Below are positions 10,485-21,866 of a stretch of DNA of 64,000 nt, piece by piece. Both the position numbers and the translations under genes were made by a program. The notes under the pieces were generated by a model. That model was given only the letters and a program-made list of their open reading frames with translations. It made no database searches and was not told where the DNA came from. Every line of letters begins with the position of its first letter. Positions within the stretch are counted from its first letter, which is position 1. Source of the stretch: Adiantum capillus-veneris (taxonomy: Eukaryota > Streptophyta > Polypodiopsida > Polypodiales > Pteridaceae); NCBI GenBank assembly GCA_014529385.2, contig CM043944.1, positions 76,085,884-76,149,883 of the forward strand. The letters run 5' to 3'.

Positions 10485-11646
10485 TGTCGTGTTGTGACAA
10501 GTACATAGTGGGAACGCATGCTACAAGATCTATCTTGTAATTTTTAGATACATAATTATATTTCCTATAATGTACATATGCATATTTAAGTATAATAATA
10601 AGCCTTCTGTCTCATCCTATTATTTTTCTCAAGGGTAACCTATTCTTACTTTACCATCAGAAAATACTATGGGAAAAGCATCAATAGCTCCGCCTCTTTA
10701 ACTCGGGGCAAAAAGCATTGATTCTTTATTTTTCTCCTATCTCATTATCATCTCATACCCTAGCTAGATCCTATATCTAGGGTAAACTCCAATATATATA
10801 TATTCTATGTATTTTTCATATTTTTCTTATATTTCTTTTTAAATAGCTACTAGGAGGGAATCAAATCCTAGTGCGACACTAGGTAGCATGATTTCAAAGA
10901 TACACTTATTTTAATGCATTATTGCAAGTATGATTACAAAACTTTGTCAAGGAGCAATGTCATGCTTTCATATGGCATGAGGTGTCCTTTGGAATCAAAT
11001 GAAAGTCTAGGCTAAGGGGACTACAGGAAGACTTTTGCTGCCATAAATGGACCCTATTTTGATGATGTTTTTACACAAGGTTCCAATCCAAATTGGAAAA
11101 TGATTTTAAATGAAAATCGTAGCTAATGAGCTGAATTTTCTGTTCATATTTTTACTTTTTTATTTGGAGCCACGGTTGAGGAGATGTGACCAAAATATTG
11201 GACCCCAGTCTGCCCACATCATGCAGGGACAGCTCATTTCCAACTTTTCCAATTCCTGTTCACACTGGCTCCTCTCTTCTTGTGTAAACCGTTGGGGGTT
11301 CCCTTCACCTATAAAAGGGAAACTTTTCTTCCTTGAAAACCACTCAAGAATTCAAGCCATTGATGAGAGGAATTCTTGAGGGAGTGAGTAGTAATGCCTA
11401 ATTGTACTTAGCCATTAACATAAGCCCAAGTCTACACTTTCTCCTAGAGGAAGACTAGCCATTCTTGTACGCTATCCTTGGAAGATCAACTCTAATCAAA
11501 GAAGGTCTTAGACTTGGCGTATCAATCAACATTGAATTCTCCCCTCTTCTTCTCTCTCCATCAATAATGGTGTCGAAGGGTTTGTCAAGTAAGATGTGTT
11601 CTACATTGATGTTTTCTTGATTTCTTGTTGTTTTTTTTTCATCTCT

Positions 11647-11710
<64 letters not shown>

Positions 11711-12428
11711 AATCTCATCTCATCTCCTTAACCAAATCTATGTCTCTCACTCTTAGTAATTCATCCTCTCTACAAATTTTAGGTTCTTCTTGCTCTACAG
11801 GTACATCTCTCCCCGCAGTATCCTTATTGCCTACGGGCAAGAATAGGACTTGGGAGGGAAACTCCCTTCTCTTCTCTCATATCTACATTTCTCACATACT
11901 ATCCTAGATGAATAACCCACATGATGATAATTTCTATCGCTTTCACTCTGTACGATCTATGAGAATTAACGTATGGATTAGCCGTAAAATACACTTTCAA
12001 CAACGTATAGTGTTTCTCTTTGGCCCAGAAAGGCTCAATGAAATACTTCTATCACCGGATCCCATCATACTACCTCTCATAGACTATAACTTTTTTTTTG
12101 ACGTAAGCGTAGTTATCTTGCTATGAACCAAGAGGATTTTACACACAATTAATCCCAATCACTAGACAAAATATATATATTATAGTAAGCACAAAAACTA
12201 CAATTCCAAAGAACAATTCGTAGCATATTTGGTCAGCCAAGATTGAATTCCATTAACTTATCTATTAACCCTTTCATATTACCCATGATACGATATGACC
12301 ATAGCCTTGATGTTTTCATCTTTGTGTTATTTTGACATTCTCTTTTTTGTTCTTTGTTTGTGCGTGTGAGTGCAAGAGAGAATGGGTGGGCTTCTTTGAT
12401 TGTACTTCTTTCCAAACCCTAGTCTTCA
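10485..12428 (+). repeat. Family C LTR (about 1.94 kb), left arm
   Basis: It begins TGTCGTGTTGTGAC after the polypurine tract and most likely ends ...CTTCA at 12427-12428. The reverse-oriented copy at 12920-14759 matches along its whole length and fixes the start. It includes a pure (AT)n run at about 11653-11708 and a short perfect hairpin CCTAGTG-CGA-CACTAGG near 10868. Homology with the right arm continues about 107 bp beyond the LTR end, which means leader sequence follows this LTR even though it acts as the 3' LTR of the upstream element. Confidence 0.85.
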
Positions 12429-12535
12429 TGGCATCTATGGTTTAACTCCTTCATATAGTTTTTGTTGAGTTCTTTCACAGACTCTCACAGCCATAAGCCC
12501 AGTGCTTTCCTGGCAAGACCGCAAATTTCTCGATA

Positions 12536-12805
12536 ACGCGATGTAGCTCCATATCCTGCACATACTCATGCAAGTACTTTGTTACATCTTTTCCATTGAA
12601 CCGATCCATTCTATTGACGATCGCTTGTATGGATTTGGTTGTTGTAAATCTCCCTTCTTTTAGTGGCATGTTGTTGTTGCATGAACATGACAAATGCTTG
12701 AAACATTTGCATTGTTACTCGGTCAAAATTCATACCATGTTGCTCCACATGATCACTTATGGTTAACCACAAACTCTCACCCTGGAAAATTTGCGTCGGA
12801 TTCAC
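12536..12805 (-). pseudogene. Family C gag N-terminal remnant in the spacer
   Basis: Minus-strand reading gives 'QIFQGESLWLTISDHVEQHG', then 'FVMFMQQQHATKRREIYNN' and, in another frame, 'NRMDRFNGKDVTKYLHEYVQ'. The last is the usual start of the gag helical region and continues naturally into the gag found at 5039. It follows the right-arm LTR and leader in the correct order for a minus-strand element. It is cut at about 12536, where the left-arm leader begins. Confidence 0.65.
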
Positions 12806-12919
12806 CAAAAAATATATTGAGAAGTTTGCAGTCTTGCAAGGAAAGCACCAGGCTTTTGGCTGTGAGAGTTTGTGAGAGAACTCCAAAAACTATATGAAGG
12901 AGTTATACCAAAAATTCCA

Positions 12920-14759
12920 TGAAGTTTAGGGTTTGGAAGGATGTGCAATCAAAGAAGCCCTACTCTTTCTCTCTTGCATTCACACACACAAAGAAAGAAC
13001 ACAAAAGAGCATATCAAAACAACACAAAGATGAAAACATCAAGGCTATGGTCATACTGTATCATAGGTAATATGAAACGGTTAATAGATTTGTCGATCAA
13101 ACATGCTACAAATTATTTTTTGGAATTGAATTTTTGTGCTTATCATAATATATATGTCATGTTTAGTGATTGGAATTAATTGTGTGTACAAATCCTATTG
13201 GTTCATCGAAAGATAACTACACTTATGTCAAAAGAAAAGTTATAGTCTATAGGGGGTACTATGATAGGATCCGATGAAGGAATATTTCATTGAGCCTTTC
13301 TGGGCCAAAGAGGAACACTCTACGTTGTTGAAAGTTTATTTTTTGGCTAATCCATATGTTAATTGTAATAGATCGCATAGAGTGAAAAGGATAGAAATTC
13401 AAATCATGTGGATTATTCACCTAGGATAACTCTAGTATGTAAAAAATGTAGATATGAGAGAAAGGGAGAAAAGAGAATTTCCCTCCCAGGCGCTATTCTT
13501 GCCCGTAGGCAATAAGGATACTTTGGGGAGAAATGTACATGTAGCGGGGAGAGATGTATCTTATGCACTAGTATTTCTTCACAACAAGGTTGTTGATTGA
13601 ATTACTTCAAGAGAAACAATTAGAACACGAGAGAGATGGAGATAGGAGTAGAGGTAGAAGTCGTAGAAGACATGGAGATATAGGTTGGACTTGGAGATGA
13701 AAAATGAAAAATCAACAAAGAACAAAGCAAAAACACCTTACTTATCAACCCTTTGAGAAAATTTGCCAATTTGATGAAGATGGCAAGAGATAGAAGACTT
13801 CGGACTTGATTGACTAGAGTTGTTTACAAGGATGCTAGTCTTCCTCAAAGGTAAGTGTAGGGCTAAAGGCTAATTTGGCATGAATCCTCTCACTCCCTCT
13901 TGAATTTTTTTCAAGGAAGAAGAGGTCCCCTTTTATAGGTTAAGGGAACCCCCAAGGTTTACAGAAGAAAGAGAAGAGCCAGTGTGAACAAGAACTGACA
14001 AAGTTTGAAATGAGTTGTCTCTGCATGATGTGGGCGGACTGGGGTCCACTATTTTGATCATATCTCCTCAACCGTGGCTTCAAAATTCAGCTCATGAGCT
14101 ACGACTCCCATTTTATATACTTTTTCCAATTTAGATTGGAACCTCGTGTAAAAAATTTACCCAAAATAGAGTATCTTTCTAGCAGCAAAAACCTTCTTGT
14201 GGTCCCCTTAGCTTCGACTTCTACTTGATTTCAATGGACACCTCATGCAGTATGAAATCATGACATTTCTCCTTGACAAAATTTTGTAAACATCCTCTTA
14301 AAAATGCATTAAAAGTGTGCATCTTTGAAAATCATGCAAGCTAGGGTCCCGCTAAGATTTGTTTCCTTCCTAGTAGCTATTAAAAGGAAATATATGAAAT
14401 ATATGAAAAATGCATAGAATATATATATATATATATATGTTGGAAGTTACCCTAGATGTAGGATCTAGCTAGGGTGTCAGATGATAATAAGATAGTAGAA
14501 ATAAAGAACCAATACTTTTTTCCCGAAGTTAAAGAGGGCGGACTTATTGATGCTTTTTCCATAGTACTTTTTGACAGTACTTTTTGACGATAAAGTAAAA
14601 ATATGTTACCCTTGAGATAAATAATAGGATGAGATAGAAGATTGTTATTATACTTAGATATGCATATGTACATTATAAGAAATATACCTATGTATTTAAT
14701 AAGTTTGAAGAGAGATGTTGTAGCATTTGTTCCCACTATGTACGTATCACAACACAACA
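12920..14759 (-). repeat. Family C LTR (about 1.84 kb), right arm, reverse orientation
   Basis: Reverse complement of the left-arm LTR. The TG...CA boundaries are placed by comparison: TGTTGTGTTGTGATACGTAC at 14759 reading leftwards, and the CA end at 12920-12921. The (AT)n run corresponding to that of the left arm is absent, while a shorter one lies at about 14419-14440. Unrelated DNA follows at 14760. Confidence 0.82.
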
Positions 14760-14982
14760 ATGTGCCACTGAAGAAACCTTCAGATGCTTTCAAACACATG
14801 AAGAAATTGCAAATGAGCTCAACTGTGATGATAAAATGGAATAGAATTCGGAAGACATTGATCTGTAATGTCTTTCGAATTGATGACGTGGTGCCTGTGA
14901 TTGATGGGATGAATGAGCTATAAAGTTTGTACTATATTCACAATTAAGTTTGTAATGCAAAAGCTATGTGGAGTTTAGCTTC

Positions 14983-15031
<49 letters not shown>

Positions 15032-15664
15032 GTCTCTCTTTCTCTCCATCTTCTTTCTATCATTGTCTAAGAGAGAGAGAGAGGGAGAAATGAAATGAAA
15101 TGAAATGTTATATTAACGTCTTCAGAAGGCCAGAATGACCTATGAGACCAAAGAGTTACAATGTGGTGGATCTGATACAAATTCATAGTAACAAAAATGA
15201 CAATGACAAAATAAAATGACAGAATAAAATGCTATGGAATCTGAAACAGCTAGGTGTGATCTAAGCAGATAGGTGGGATAGCTAAATCACAGATCACAAA
15301 ATATCCAGCATCGATCAAGAATAAGACTTACACAATTGCAACAACATCCAGCATGTTCATTTGTTTCAACAAATAGAGATTTACATATCAAAAATAGGTT
15401 TTAGTTAAAAATCTTGAGATTTAAGATACAAAAAGAGCTCATAATTGGTTGGGAGATTTAATTTCGATAATGAACTTTCTCCCCAATAAGATCAGATACG
15501 TGAAATTATTAATTGTCGAATGAATTTCTTGGACCATCATTGCCTATCTCTTCTTCGATTATAGGCCCATATCTTGCATTGTACCATGAAAGCTTTGTTT
15601 CTAGCTCTACTATACGAGCACGCAAAGCTTCATGCACCGCAATTATACCCGTAACTTAGATAAA
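14760..15664. other. Unassigned DNA with (TC)n microsatellite and small hairpin
   Basis: No convincing gene is seen. A 15-bp stem (one mismatch) with a 7-base loop lies at 14845-14881 (AATTCGGAAGACATT / AATGTCTTTCGAATT). A pure (TC)n run spans about 14988-15028. A short plus-strand frame ends at 14923 after 'VFRIDDVVPVIDGMNEL', but I recognise no family. A (GA)n run and three GAAAT repeats follow at 15069-15105. Confidence 0.5.
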
Positions 15665-16864
15665 TGAAAGCATTAACATGTCCCTGAAATCAGTCCCAAG
15701 ACCTCAAACACCTTTGAAGGTGGAGAGAGCTAGCAAGGAATGAGGGTAGGAAAGAGTAAGAAGAAGTAACTTACGAGAAAGAAGTAGTGTCCTCTCATAC
15801 CATTACTCATAGAGCTTAGCATAGCACAATAGCATAGTGATGGAGATGAAGAAGATGTCTAGCATAGCATTGAGGCATGGCTCTTGGTAGGATTTGTATT
15901 CCATAGCCAAGAATTGTTGGTGTAGGCTCTCAACTTCTCAAGCTTGGAGAAGGAGATGAAATTCTTGCACTTTGTTCAAGTGAGAATGAGAGCATGTGAG
16001 TGTGTGTATGAGAGAATATACCCCCAAGAACAGCCCCAGCTTGCCTTGGTCGACCCCTCCTTGTAGCTCATATTGAAGCTCATTGGACCCCTCTAGGCTT
16101 AGCCAATCACATGCACAATGCATTTCAAGCAACATAGGTATTCTTTGGACAAGTGTCCTCCTTACCCCTTTGAGAGACAGGGATTGATAATGCCTAGATA
16201 ATTATTGAATTAAATTAAATGCTCATTGGACCTCTCTCAAAGTCAACCAATAGGCTTTAGACACACTATGGGGGCAACCTAGCTAGGAGCTTGACATGTG
16301 TCCCAAATGTCTCTTTGACCAAGGGGTGTCCCTTGAGTGAGGGGCAGGTCATTCTCTCTCATCTCCTACTTGCATGGCTCTCCCCCCTCATTGTAGGCCT
16401 TGGTTTGGCTTCAATATTCTCAAGCACCTTGTCCCATAAGCATGAAAAACACCTCAAAGCACCTTAGTCAGCAAGCATGACAAGCACCTCAAGCACCTTA
16501 GTGATCAAGCACGACAAGGACCTCAATCACCTTAGTCAGCTCAAGCACAACAAGCACCTCAAGCACATGCTTAGCTTTTCTAAGGTCTAACACACTCTAA
16601 GGTCTTGGGTTTAAAGACTTGTAACACTAACCTTTGGAGGTCTTTAATAAAGCTAACCCTAAGGTCTTTTAAGGTCTTTTAACTGGCATTTCTCTTTGCT
16701 AGACCATCTCCCATTTGGACCCATTGACTTTGGTCCCTTGTTGAGATAGATCCATAAGCACATGTCTATATTCTAACTCTTGTTCTTGTTTATTCTCCCA
16801 AATTAAATGATCAATTTAATATGAGAAAATGATTTGGGTTAGTTAGAAATTAGATTTTATGACA
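15665..16864 (-). repeat. Partial 3' LTR of chromovirus B1
   Basis: The sequence matches the 5' LTR of the same element at about 26875-28153 ('CCCAAGACCTCAAACACCTT', 'GGTGTAGGCTCTCAACTTCT') and ends with the same ...TTTTATGACA. The first 340 bp or so of the LTR (low-coordinate side) are missing, so this LTR was truncated by a later event. The minus-strand internal region starts at 16865. Confidence 0.85.
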
Positions 16865-18250
16865 TTATCTCTCTCTTAAAATCATAGTCGTCCTCGGCTA
16901 TAAGGTAGAGGAGATAAAGTCTTAGTCATTAGTCTATGTTTCTTATCAGGTAGAGGATCCCTTTTTACCCTACAAAATCATTTCAAAATGTATGAATAAT
17001 CCATTTGGGGCTTGGGAGACTTAACTTCCACAAGCATTTCTGATCTTGAGTCCATTTCATTCTCCCAAAGTAGAGTGACAGATTCTACTTGGTTTTTGAG
17101 AGACGTCGTCATCACAACCATGATTCTAAGCATGCATAATACTTAAATTTGTGCACAATAAAAAAAAGAACTAGTCTTATAAGACAAAAAAAAAATTCAT
17201 TTGAAAAGTAGTTACATTTGCTTACTCTATTGTGTCATTGTAAGCATTGACAAGGTTCATACTATCTTTATGATGTGTTCCCTGCATCCATCTAGCATCT
17301 TCAAAAAGATAATTTTTGAATTTAATAAGATACCATCAACTAATCTTACCATGTCTTAGTACCTTGTCTTCATTTTGAAGAATCGAGTTGAGTTGAAGCA
17401 CCTCTTCTTGATCTTTGATCTCGGGCGGGCCCTCAATGATTAGTTCTTGTGGCGTCTCTCCTTTGTAAGGCTTAAGTAGGGTCACATGAAAAGCATTGTG
17501 AGCCAATGGTTGGGCAACTGGAGTTGATAGGCCATCTCATTGATTGGTTTTAGGATATGAAAAGGACCATAGTATCTTTTTTCTAGTTTAGCATAATACG
17601 TTTGGTGGCCCGTTGGATTTTTGCATGTAGTTTGCCTCAATCGAGCCTTGAAAAATTTGAGTAGGACCCAATCATTTTCCTTGAAAGCTAAGGACCTTTT
17701 GTGCTTGTTAGAAACAACCTTTTGCCTTTGTTGCAAGATGGATATAGGCTTCTTAATCTTTTGGAAAGATTCTTGTAGGTCTTGGCTATACTCATCGACA
17801 ACGAAGATCTTCCCATGTACGTTAAGTAGCAAGGGACTTTTAGGTCTTCCTTCAATGATTTTGAAAGGTGCCTTCCCCGTAGTAGTATGGACAATGTTAT
17901 TGTACCCATACTATACAAGAGGTAGGTACTTTTCCCATTGGGAATGTTCATCTACTTTGATAACATAGGTATTAAGTAGAACTAGAATCGTAAGGTTTGC
18001 TACTTTAATTTGGCCGTCCATTTGTGGGTGATATGTCAAAGAGAATTAAGCCTAGTACCTAGATTCTCAAAGAGACCCTTCCAAAAATTACTAGTCATTT
18101 GAGGATCTCTATCCACCGACACTATTGATGTTGGCAAGTCATGGTGTTTCAAAATTTGGGATATAAAGAGGGTTGCCATTTGGTGTGCCTTAATAGTATT
18201 TTTTAACAAATAATAAAATGTGATTGTTTACTAAACCTGTCTACTATTGT
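16865..18250 (-). pseudogene. Chromovirus B1 integrase core and C-terminus, decayed
   Basis: Minus-strand frames give the integrase C-terminal segment 'NDWVLLKFFKARLRQTTC', then 'KRYYGPFHILKPINEMAYQL', which is the region before the chromodomain in this lineage. The intact-order copy at 39790-41230 shows the same blocks. Multiple stops and frameshifts interrupt the core. The chromodomain region near 17330 is fragmentary. Confidence 0.8.
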
Positions 18251-18665
18251 TCATATTCCCATATTTCCAAGGATTGACTTGGGCAATCCAAAGATAAAAT
18301 CCATGGATATTCTCTCCCATGGTGAATTAGGAATTGGCAAAGGCTGAAGCAATCTAGGTTGCTTCCCCCTATCATACTTTGTCTTTTGGCATACCACACA
18401 TTTTGACACATAGTCTTGTATGTCCATTTCGATGGTAGGCCAATAGAAATATGTCTCTACTCCTTGAAGAGTAGGTTGAATCCCTCTATGCCCTGCATAG
18501 GGAGGAGCATGGGATTCATACATCACTTTCTCACAAAGAGAGTGAGTAACACATAGACTATTGCCATGGAGAAGATAACCATCCTGCAAGGTGAATGGTT
18601 CTTCTTTCTTCCGTAAGGCAAGGGCTGAAATTACATCTTTAAGATTGGGGTCAGTAGCATACTAA
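18251..18665 (-). pseudogene. Chromovirus B1 integrase zinc finger and start of core
   Basis: A 112-residue frame shows the HHCC finger (H in 'SHAPPYAGHRG', then 'YVSKCVVCQKT') and the first catalytic Asp in 'ISMDFIFGLPKSI'. It is colinear with the copy at 40512-41100. This finger binds zinc and helps the integrase multimerise on the viral DNA ends. Confidence 0.85.
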
Positions 18666-18980
18666 TCTATTATAGAAAATAGATCATTCTGAGTTGTTGC
18701 GGACACCACATTGGCTCTTGGCCGTCGTGATAGTGCATCAACTACTTAATTGTGCTTGCCATCAATGTGAGCAATATGAAAATTGAATTGCAAAAGGAAA
18801 ATTTCCCACCTCATTTGTTTCTTCATGAAGTACTTAAGTCTTTGGTGATCCGTGTGCAAGATGAATGGAGCCCCAAAAGATAGTGCTTCCATGTGTTGAG
18901 GACATATAGGACAACTAGTAGCTCCTTCTTGTAGATGCCCAATACTCATGAATTGAGTCTTTGAATCTCATATGCTATGG
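18666..18980 (-). pseudogene. Chromovirus B1 RNase H, cut by family A insertion
   Basis: Minus-strand sequence encodes 'LHTDHQRLKYFMKKQMRWEI' and 'FHIAHIDGKHN', the C-terminal half of the gypsy RNase H domain. At 18980 the frame is broken by the TGTTTGG start of a plus-strand LTR. The rest of RNase H, all of RT and the protease are absent on the other side of the insert. Confidence 0.85.
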
Positions 18981-19868
18981 TGTTTGGTGGATACAGACGC
19001 ATACAGGTGTATGCACACCAAACCCTGTGGACACTCTATTTTTTAGAAAAAAATCATGTAATTTAGCATAAGATGAGTTGTAATCATGATGAGATTAGAC
19101 CATACCCTTTTTTTTTCTCTGAGTCTACACCCTTGCAAGAGGCCGGATGGCCATGGGAAAGCCCCCTAACTTTTAAAGTCAAAACCCTTAGTTTTGAAAA
19201 AACAAGTATCATTAGCTGAAGGAAGTAAGAAGCGTGCACTATGGAGGCTTCTTGTGACTACAACTTGTAATCTTCTTTTCTCTTGAGCTGGTAATCAAAA
19301 TTCTATTCCGAATAGCACATTGCGTTCCTTGTCTCTTCCTCTACAATCTAAGTGTAATCATTTCCAATTCTACTGTGGTTTGCGATGTATTGTTTGTGAG
19401 CTAAATGCATTGATTTGGGGGTTAAAACGGTTGTTTTTTGATGTTTTGACCATGGATAAGTGTTTCTATGCTTAAGGAATATCTTTCCAAGTACTTCTCT
19501 TTCAGAGTTTGCACATTTTTTGTGATGGATCGTGATTTATGTACCTTCCCAGATGGTGACAAAACTTGGTAGGATTGAGCCCATAAGTTTTGTGATACCT
19601 CTCCTTAAGTTTCGTGGCATTCCGGATTCGTTTGGATACCGAAAAGGCGTGATGACGTTAAGTGGTGAGATTGGATGCATACTGATTGTTGACTAGGAAG
19701 TGGTTGATTTGCTTTTGTCGTAGAACGAGTAGCCCTTAAGTTCACTTTGGTGAGATTGACACTCTCATTAAGTCTCCGTGCCCCATCCCGAGTCACTTCC
19801 TTGCATATTGAGATTATGTTAATACAAAAGACCTATGCTACAGACGTCCGTCGCGCGACCCGCTAACA
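18981..19868 (+). repeat. 5' LTR of family A gypsy element (888 bp)
   Basis: It starts TGTTTGGTGGATAC exactly where the minus-strand RNase H stops matching its intact homologue, and ends CCGCTAACA before a tRNA-Asp primer-binding site. The end is similar to the LTR end at 58569 ('GACGTCCGT', 'AACA'), showing a shared family. A degraded copy of the leader palindrome lies inside it at 19523-19542. The 3' LTR is missing. Confidence 0.82.
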
Positions 19869-19869
19869 T

Positions 19870-19887
19870 TGGCGCCGCTGCCAGGGA
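19870..19887 (+). promoter_or_regulatory. tRNA-Asp primer-binding site
   Basis: TGGCGCCGCTGCCAGGGA begins one base after the LTR end and matches the complement of the plant tRNA-Asp 3' end, except for a T-to-C and a G-to-A change. This primer choice is typical of the Athila/Tat side of plant Ty3/gypsy elements. Confidence 0.85.
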
Positions 19888-20420
19888 AATCGATCCTTAG
19901 GTGGTGAGTGACTCAGTGTAAGAAAAAAACAAAAAGTCTCCCTTCAAGCTTTTGATACCCATTCCGCTTACCCATAGACAATGAAGCAGCTAGACATAGG
20001 TTTAGTGCTTGATAGAGACTGGAGTCCGAGACTAGCGAGTGCTATTCCTTAAGAGCAAAGAAAGCTGTGAGTGAAGTACAAGATAGTATTTCGTTCTTTG
20101 ATATTTCACATGCTTGGAAAGGGTTGTTCCACCACACACATTGTTGTTATTTTCGTACTGTTAAGTTCAGTTATGTTTGCATATTCATTTCAGTTATAGG
20201 AGTAGGTTAGGAAACAAATTACACCATCATTTGTGGCCAAAAGGATCGAGGGAAAAACTGTCAAAAACCTTATTTTGGCGTTGAAGACCATAACTCGGAA
20301 AAATTAAAGAAGTGATGGTCAGAGCTTCAAAACTGGACCAAACCTAGTAAAACTTTCAAGAAGGGGATAAAAACACTTGCTGGAAAAGACTGTGCAAAAA
20401 ACTACCAATTTGCTTGCCAA

Positions 20421-21563
20421 ACATGGATCACGATCCATGTACCTTTTTGGCAAAATGTGCTAAAATTATTTCCTTTTCTTAGAACATGCTCTCAGGCATC
20501 AAAACCTTGAGTTTGGTGAGAAAAAGAGGGCTAGAAGATCATAAAAATCAAAAGATTGGGGTGAGCAGACCAAAACCTTGGAAAAAAGGGAAAACAAGGA
20601 AAAAATGAACTTTTATTTGCCCAAATCCAAAAAGGGATGAGAATTGGGACCAACTTGAAGCAAGGAATCAACACAACCAAATTTCATGCCCAGGTGCTTC
20701 CCAACATGGATCGCGATCCATGTTCCAGGTAGACATCTGACATAAAGATTTGACCAGTGTACTCCTGATTACTAGTTGAACAACTTTTCCAAAAGGAGCC
20801 GTAAACAAAAAGTGAAAAAGCTGGTCAAAATACCAGAAAAGGAGTGGTTTGCAAAAAACCGCAAAATAGACACAAAATCCTGCTTCTCACTTGGAAAAAA
20901 CTGACCAAATCCAAAAAGACTTGGGGAATAGCATCATCATACCTTGTGTGATCAGCTTACAAAGTGTCAGTCCAAAATCTTGCCAAACATGGATCGCGAT
21001 CCATGTACCTCTTTGGAAGTTTGAGTTGATAAAAGACAAGTAAGGAAGTGATAACAATTGGAGCACTTTATCCTAAAGGACCCTTATCAAAAAAATTCAA
21101 AAAGAGGGCAAAAGGTGGCAAAAATTAGATCAAGGGGAAACCACTGACATAAACCCAAAAGCTGACTTTTGTCTATACAAAAAAGCTTTAAGGCATTCAA
21201 AAATCATATAGTTAGCATCACTAGGCCAAGGACTAGCTGTGGGACAAAATTCAATGTATTTTGACACAAAGGAACATGGATCGTGATCCATGTTCCCCTG
21301 ACACAAATTGATACCAAACTAGTACCATAGCTAGAGGGCATCACAGAGAGTCTATTTCTTCCAAAGTTGAAATTGGATGCAAGAAACCATTTCAACAGCT
21401 CAGAACTGACAGAAGCTCTAGCAAAGTGACAAAATCAACTTAGCCTCCAATCTAGAGATTCATTTTAAAAAAAAAAAGGTTCTAGAAGACCTCTTAATCA
21501 TGTTAAAACTGATGATAGCAACAAAAGTTCAATTGGCTTCTTAACATGGATCGCGATCCATGT
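20421..21563 (+). repeat. Array of five 20-bp palindromes, 270-287 bp apart, in the family A leader
   Basis: Copies of ACATGGATCGCGATCCATGT (a perfect palindrome) lie at 20421-20440 (core CACG), 20704-20723, 20987-21006, 21274-21293 (core CGTG) and 21544-21563. The spacings are 283, 283, 287 and 270 bp. The DNA between them is only weakly similar, and no long frame is open. The array lies between the primer-binding site and the first ORF, so it is transcribed as 5' leader of the genomic RNA. Its role is unknown. Confidence 0.93.
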
Positions 21564-21656
21564 ACCTTTGAGTCAGAACAGAGACAAAAACTTACCATAC
21601 AAGGAGCTAGGCCATAGCAACCTGGTGCTTCTTTCAAAATTGAAATTGGATCAAAA

Positions 21657-21866
21657 TTGTTGAGGTTGTGTAGGGAATTGTGTGCTAAGTTTTGTCGAAC
21701 AAAATCAAGAACTAACAAGAATAACTGTAAGCTTACAGCTGTCAAGCAAATTCTTGACAGGTTGCAGGTACTAGAAGATACTACCCAGCAAGAAAGATCA
21801 AACGGGATATTCAAACTATTTGATGAGGTAACTCGGTTTGGATTTCTTTTTACCAATTCTTCATGA
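21657..21866 (+). pseudogene. Small ORF at end of family A leader
   Basis: A 69-residue frame ends with its TGA overlapping the ATG of the next frame (ATGA at 21863-21866). The segment 'KLTAVKQILDRLQVLEDTTQ' could form a short helix. It is not a family I recognise. It may be the front of the gag separated by a frameshift, or a separate upstream ORF. Confidence 0.4.

Larger units (their letters stand above)
5034..12428 (+). mobile_element. Gypsy family C element, 5' truncated
   Basis: Gag (front missing), protease, RT, RNase H, integrase, polypurine tract and LTR in gypsy order. No chromodomain is seen. The 5' LTR and gag start are lost at the copia junction. Confidence 0.88.
10485..14759. 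repeat. Large inverted repeat made of two family C LTRs plus leaders
   Basis: The left arm 10485-12535 is matched in reverse by 12806-14759, with a spacer of about 270 bp (12536-12805). Match points include the LTR start (TGTCGTGTTGTGAC versus reverse TGTTGTGTTGTGAT) and the innermost shared segment around 'GCTTTCCTTGCAAGACTGCA'. The arms have diverged by substitutions and microsatellite length, so this is not a recent palindrome, but transcripts across it could still fold. Confidence 0.88.

Noticed and set aside
14845-14881. Rho-independent terminator
   Set aside because: A hairpin exists, but this is plant nuclear DNA and no T-run or gene end is associated with it.
16440-16600. Satellite array based on repeated 'CAAGCACCTCAAGCACCTTAG' words
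   Set aside because: The words are short, irregular and lie inside a chromovirus LTR, with similar words in the partner LTR at about 27740. This is LTR-internal low complexity.
20421-21563. CRISPR array
   Set aside because: Repeats are 20 bp with spacers of about 265 bp, the DNA is a plant retroelement leader and no cas-like gene is near.
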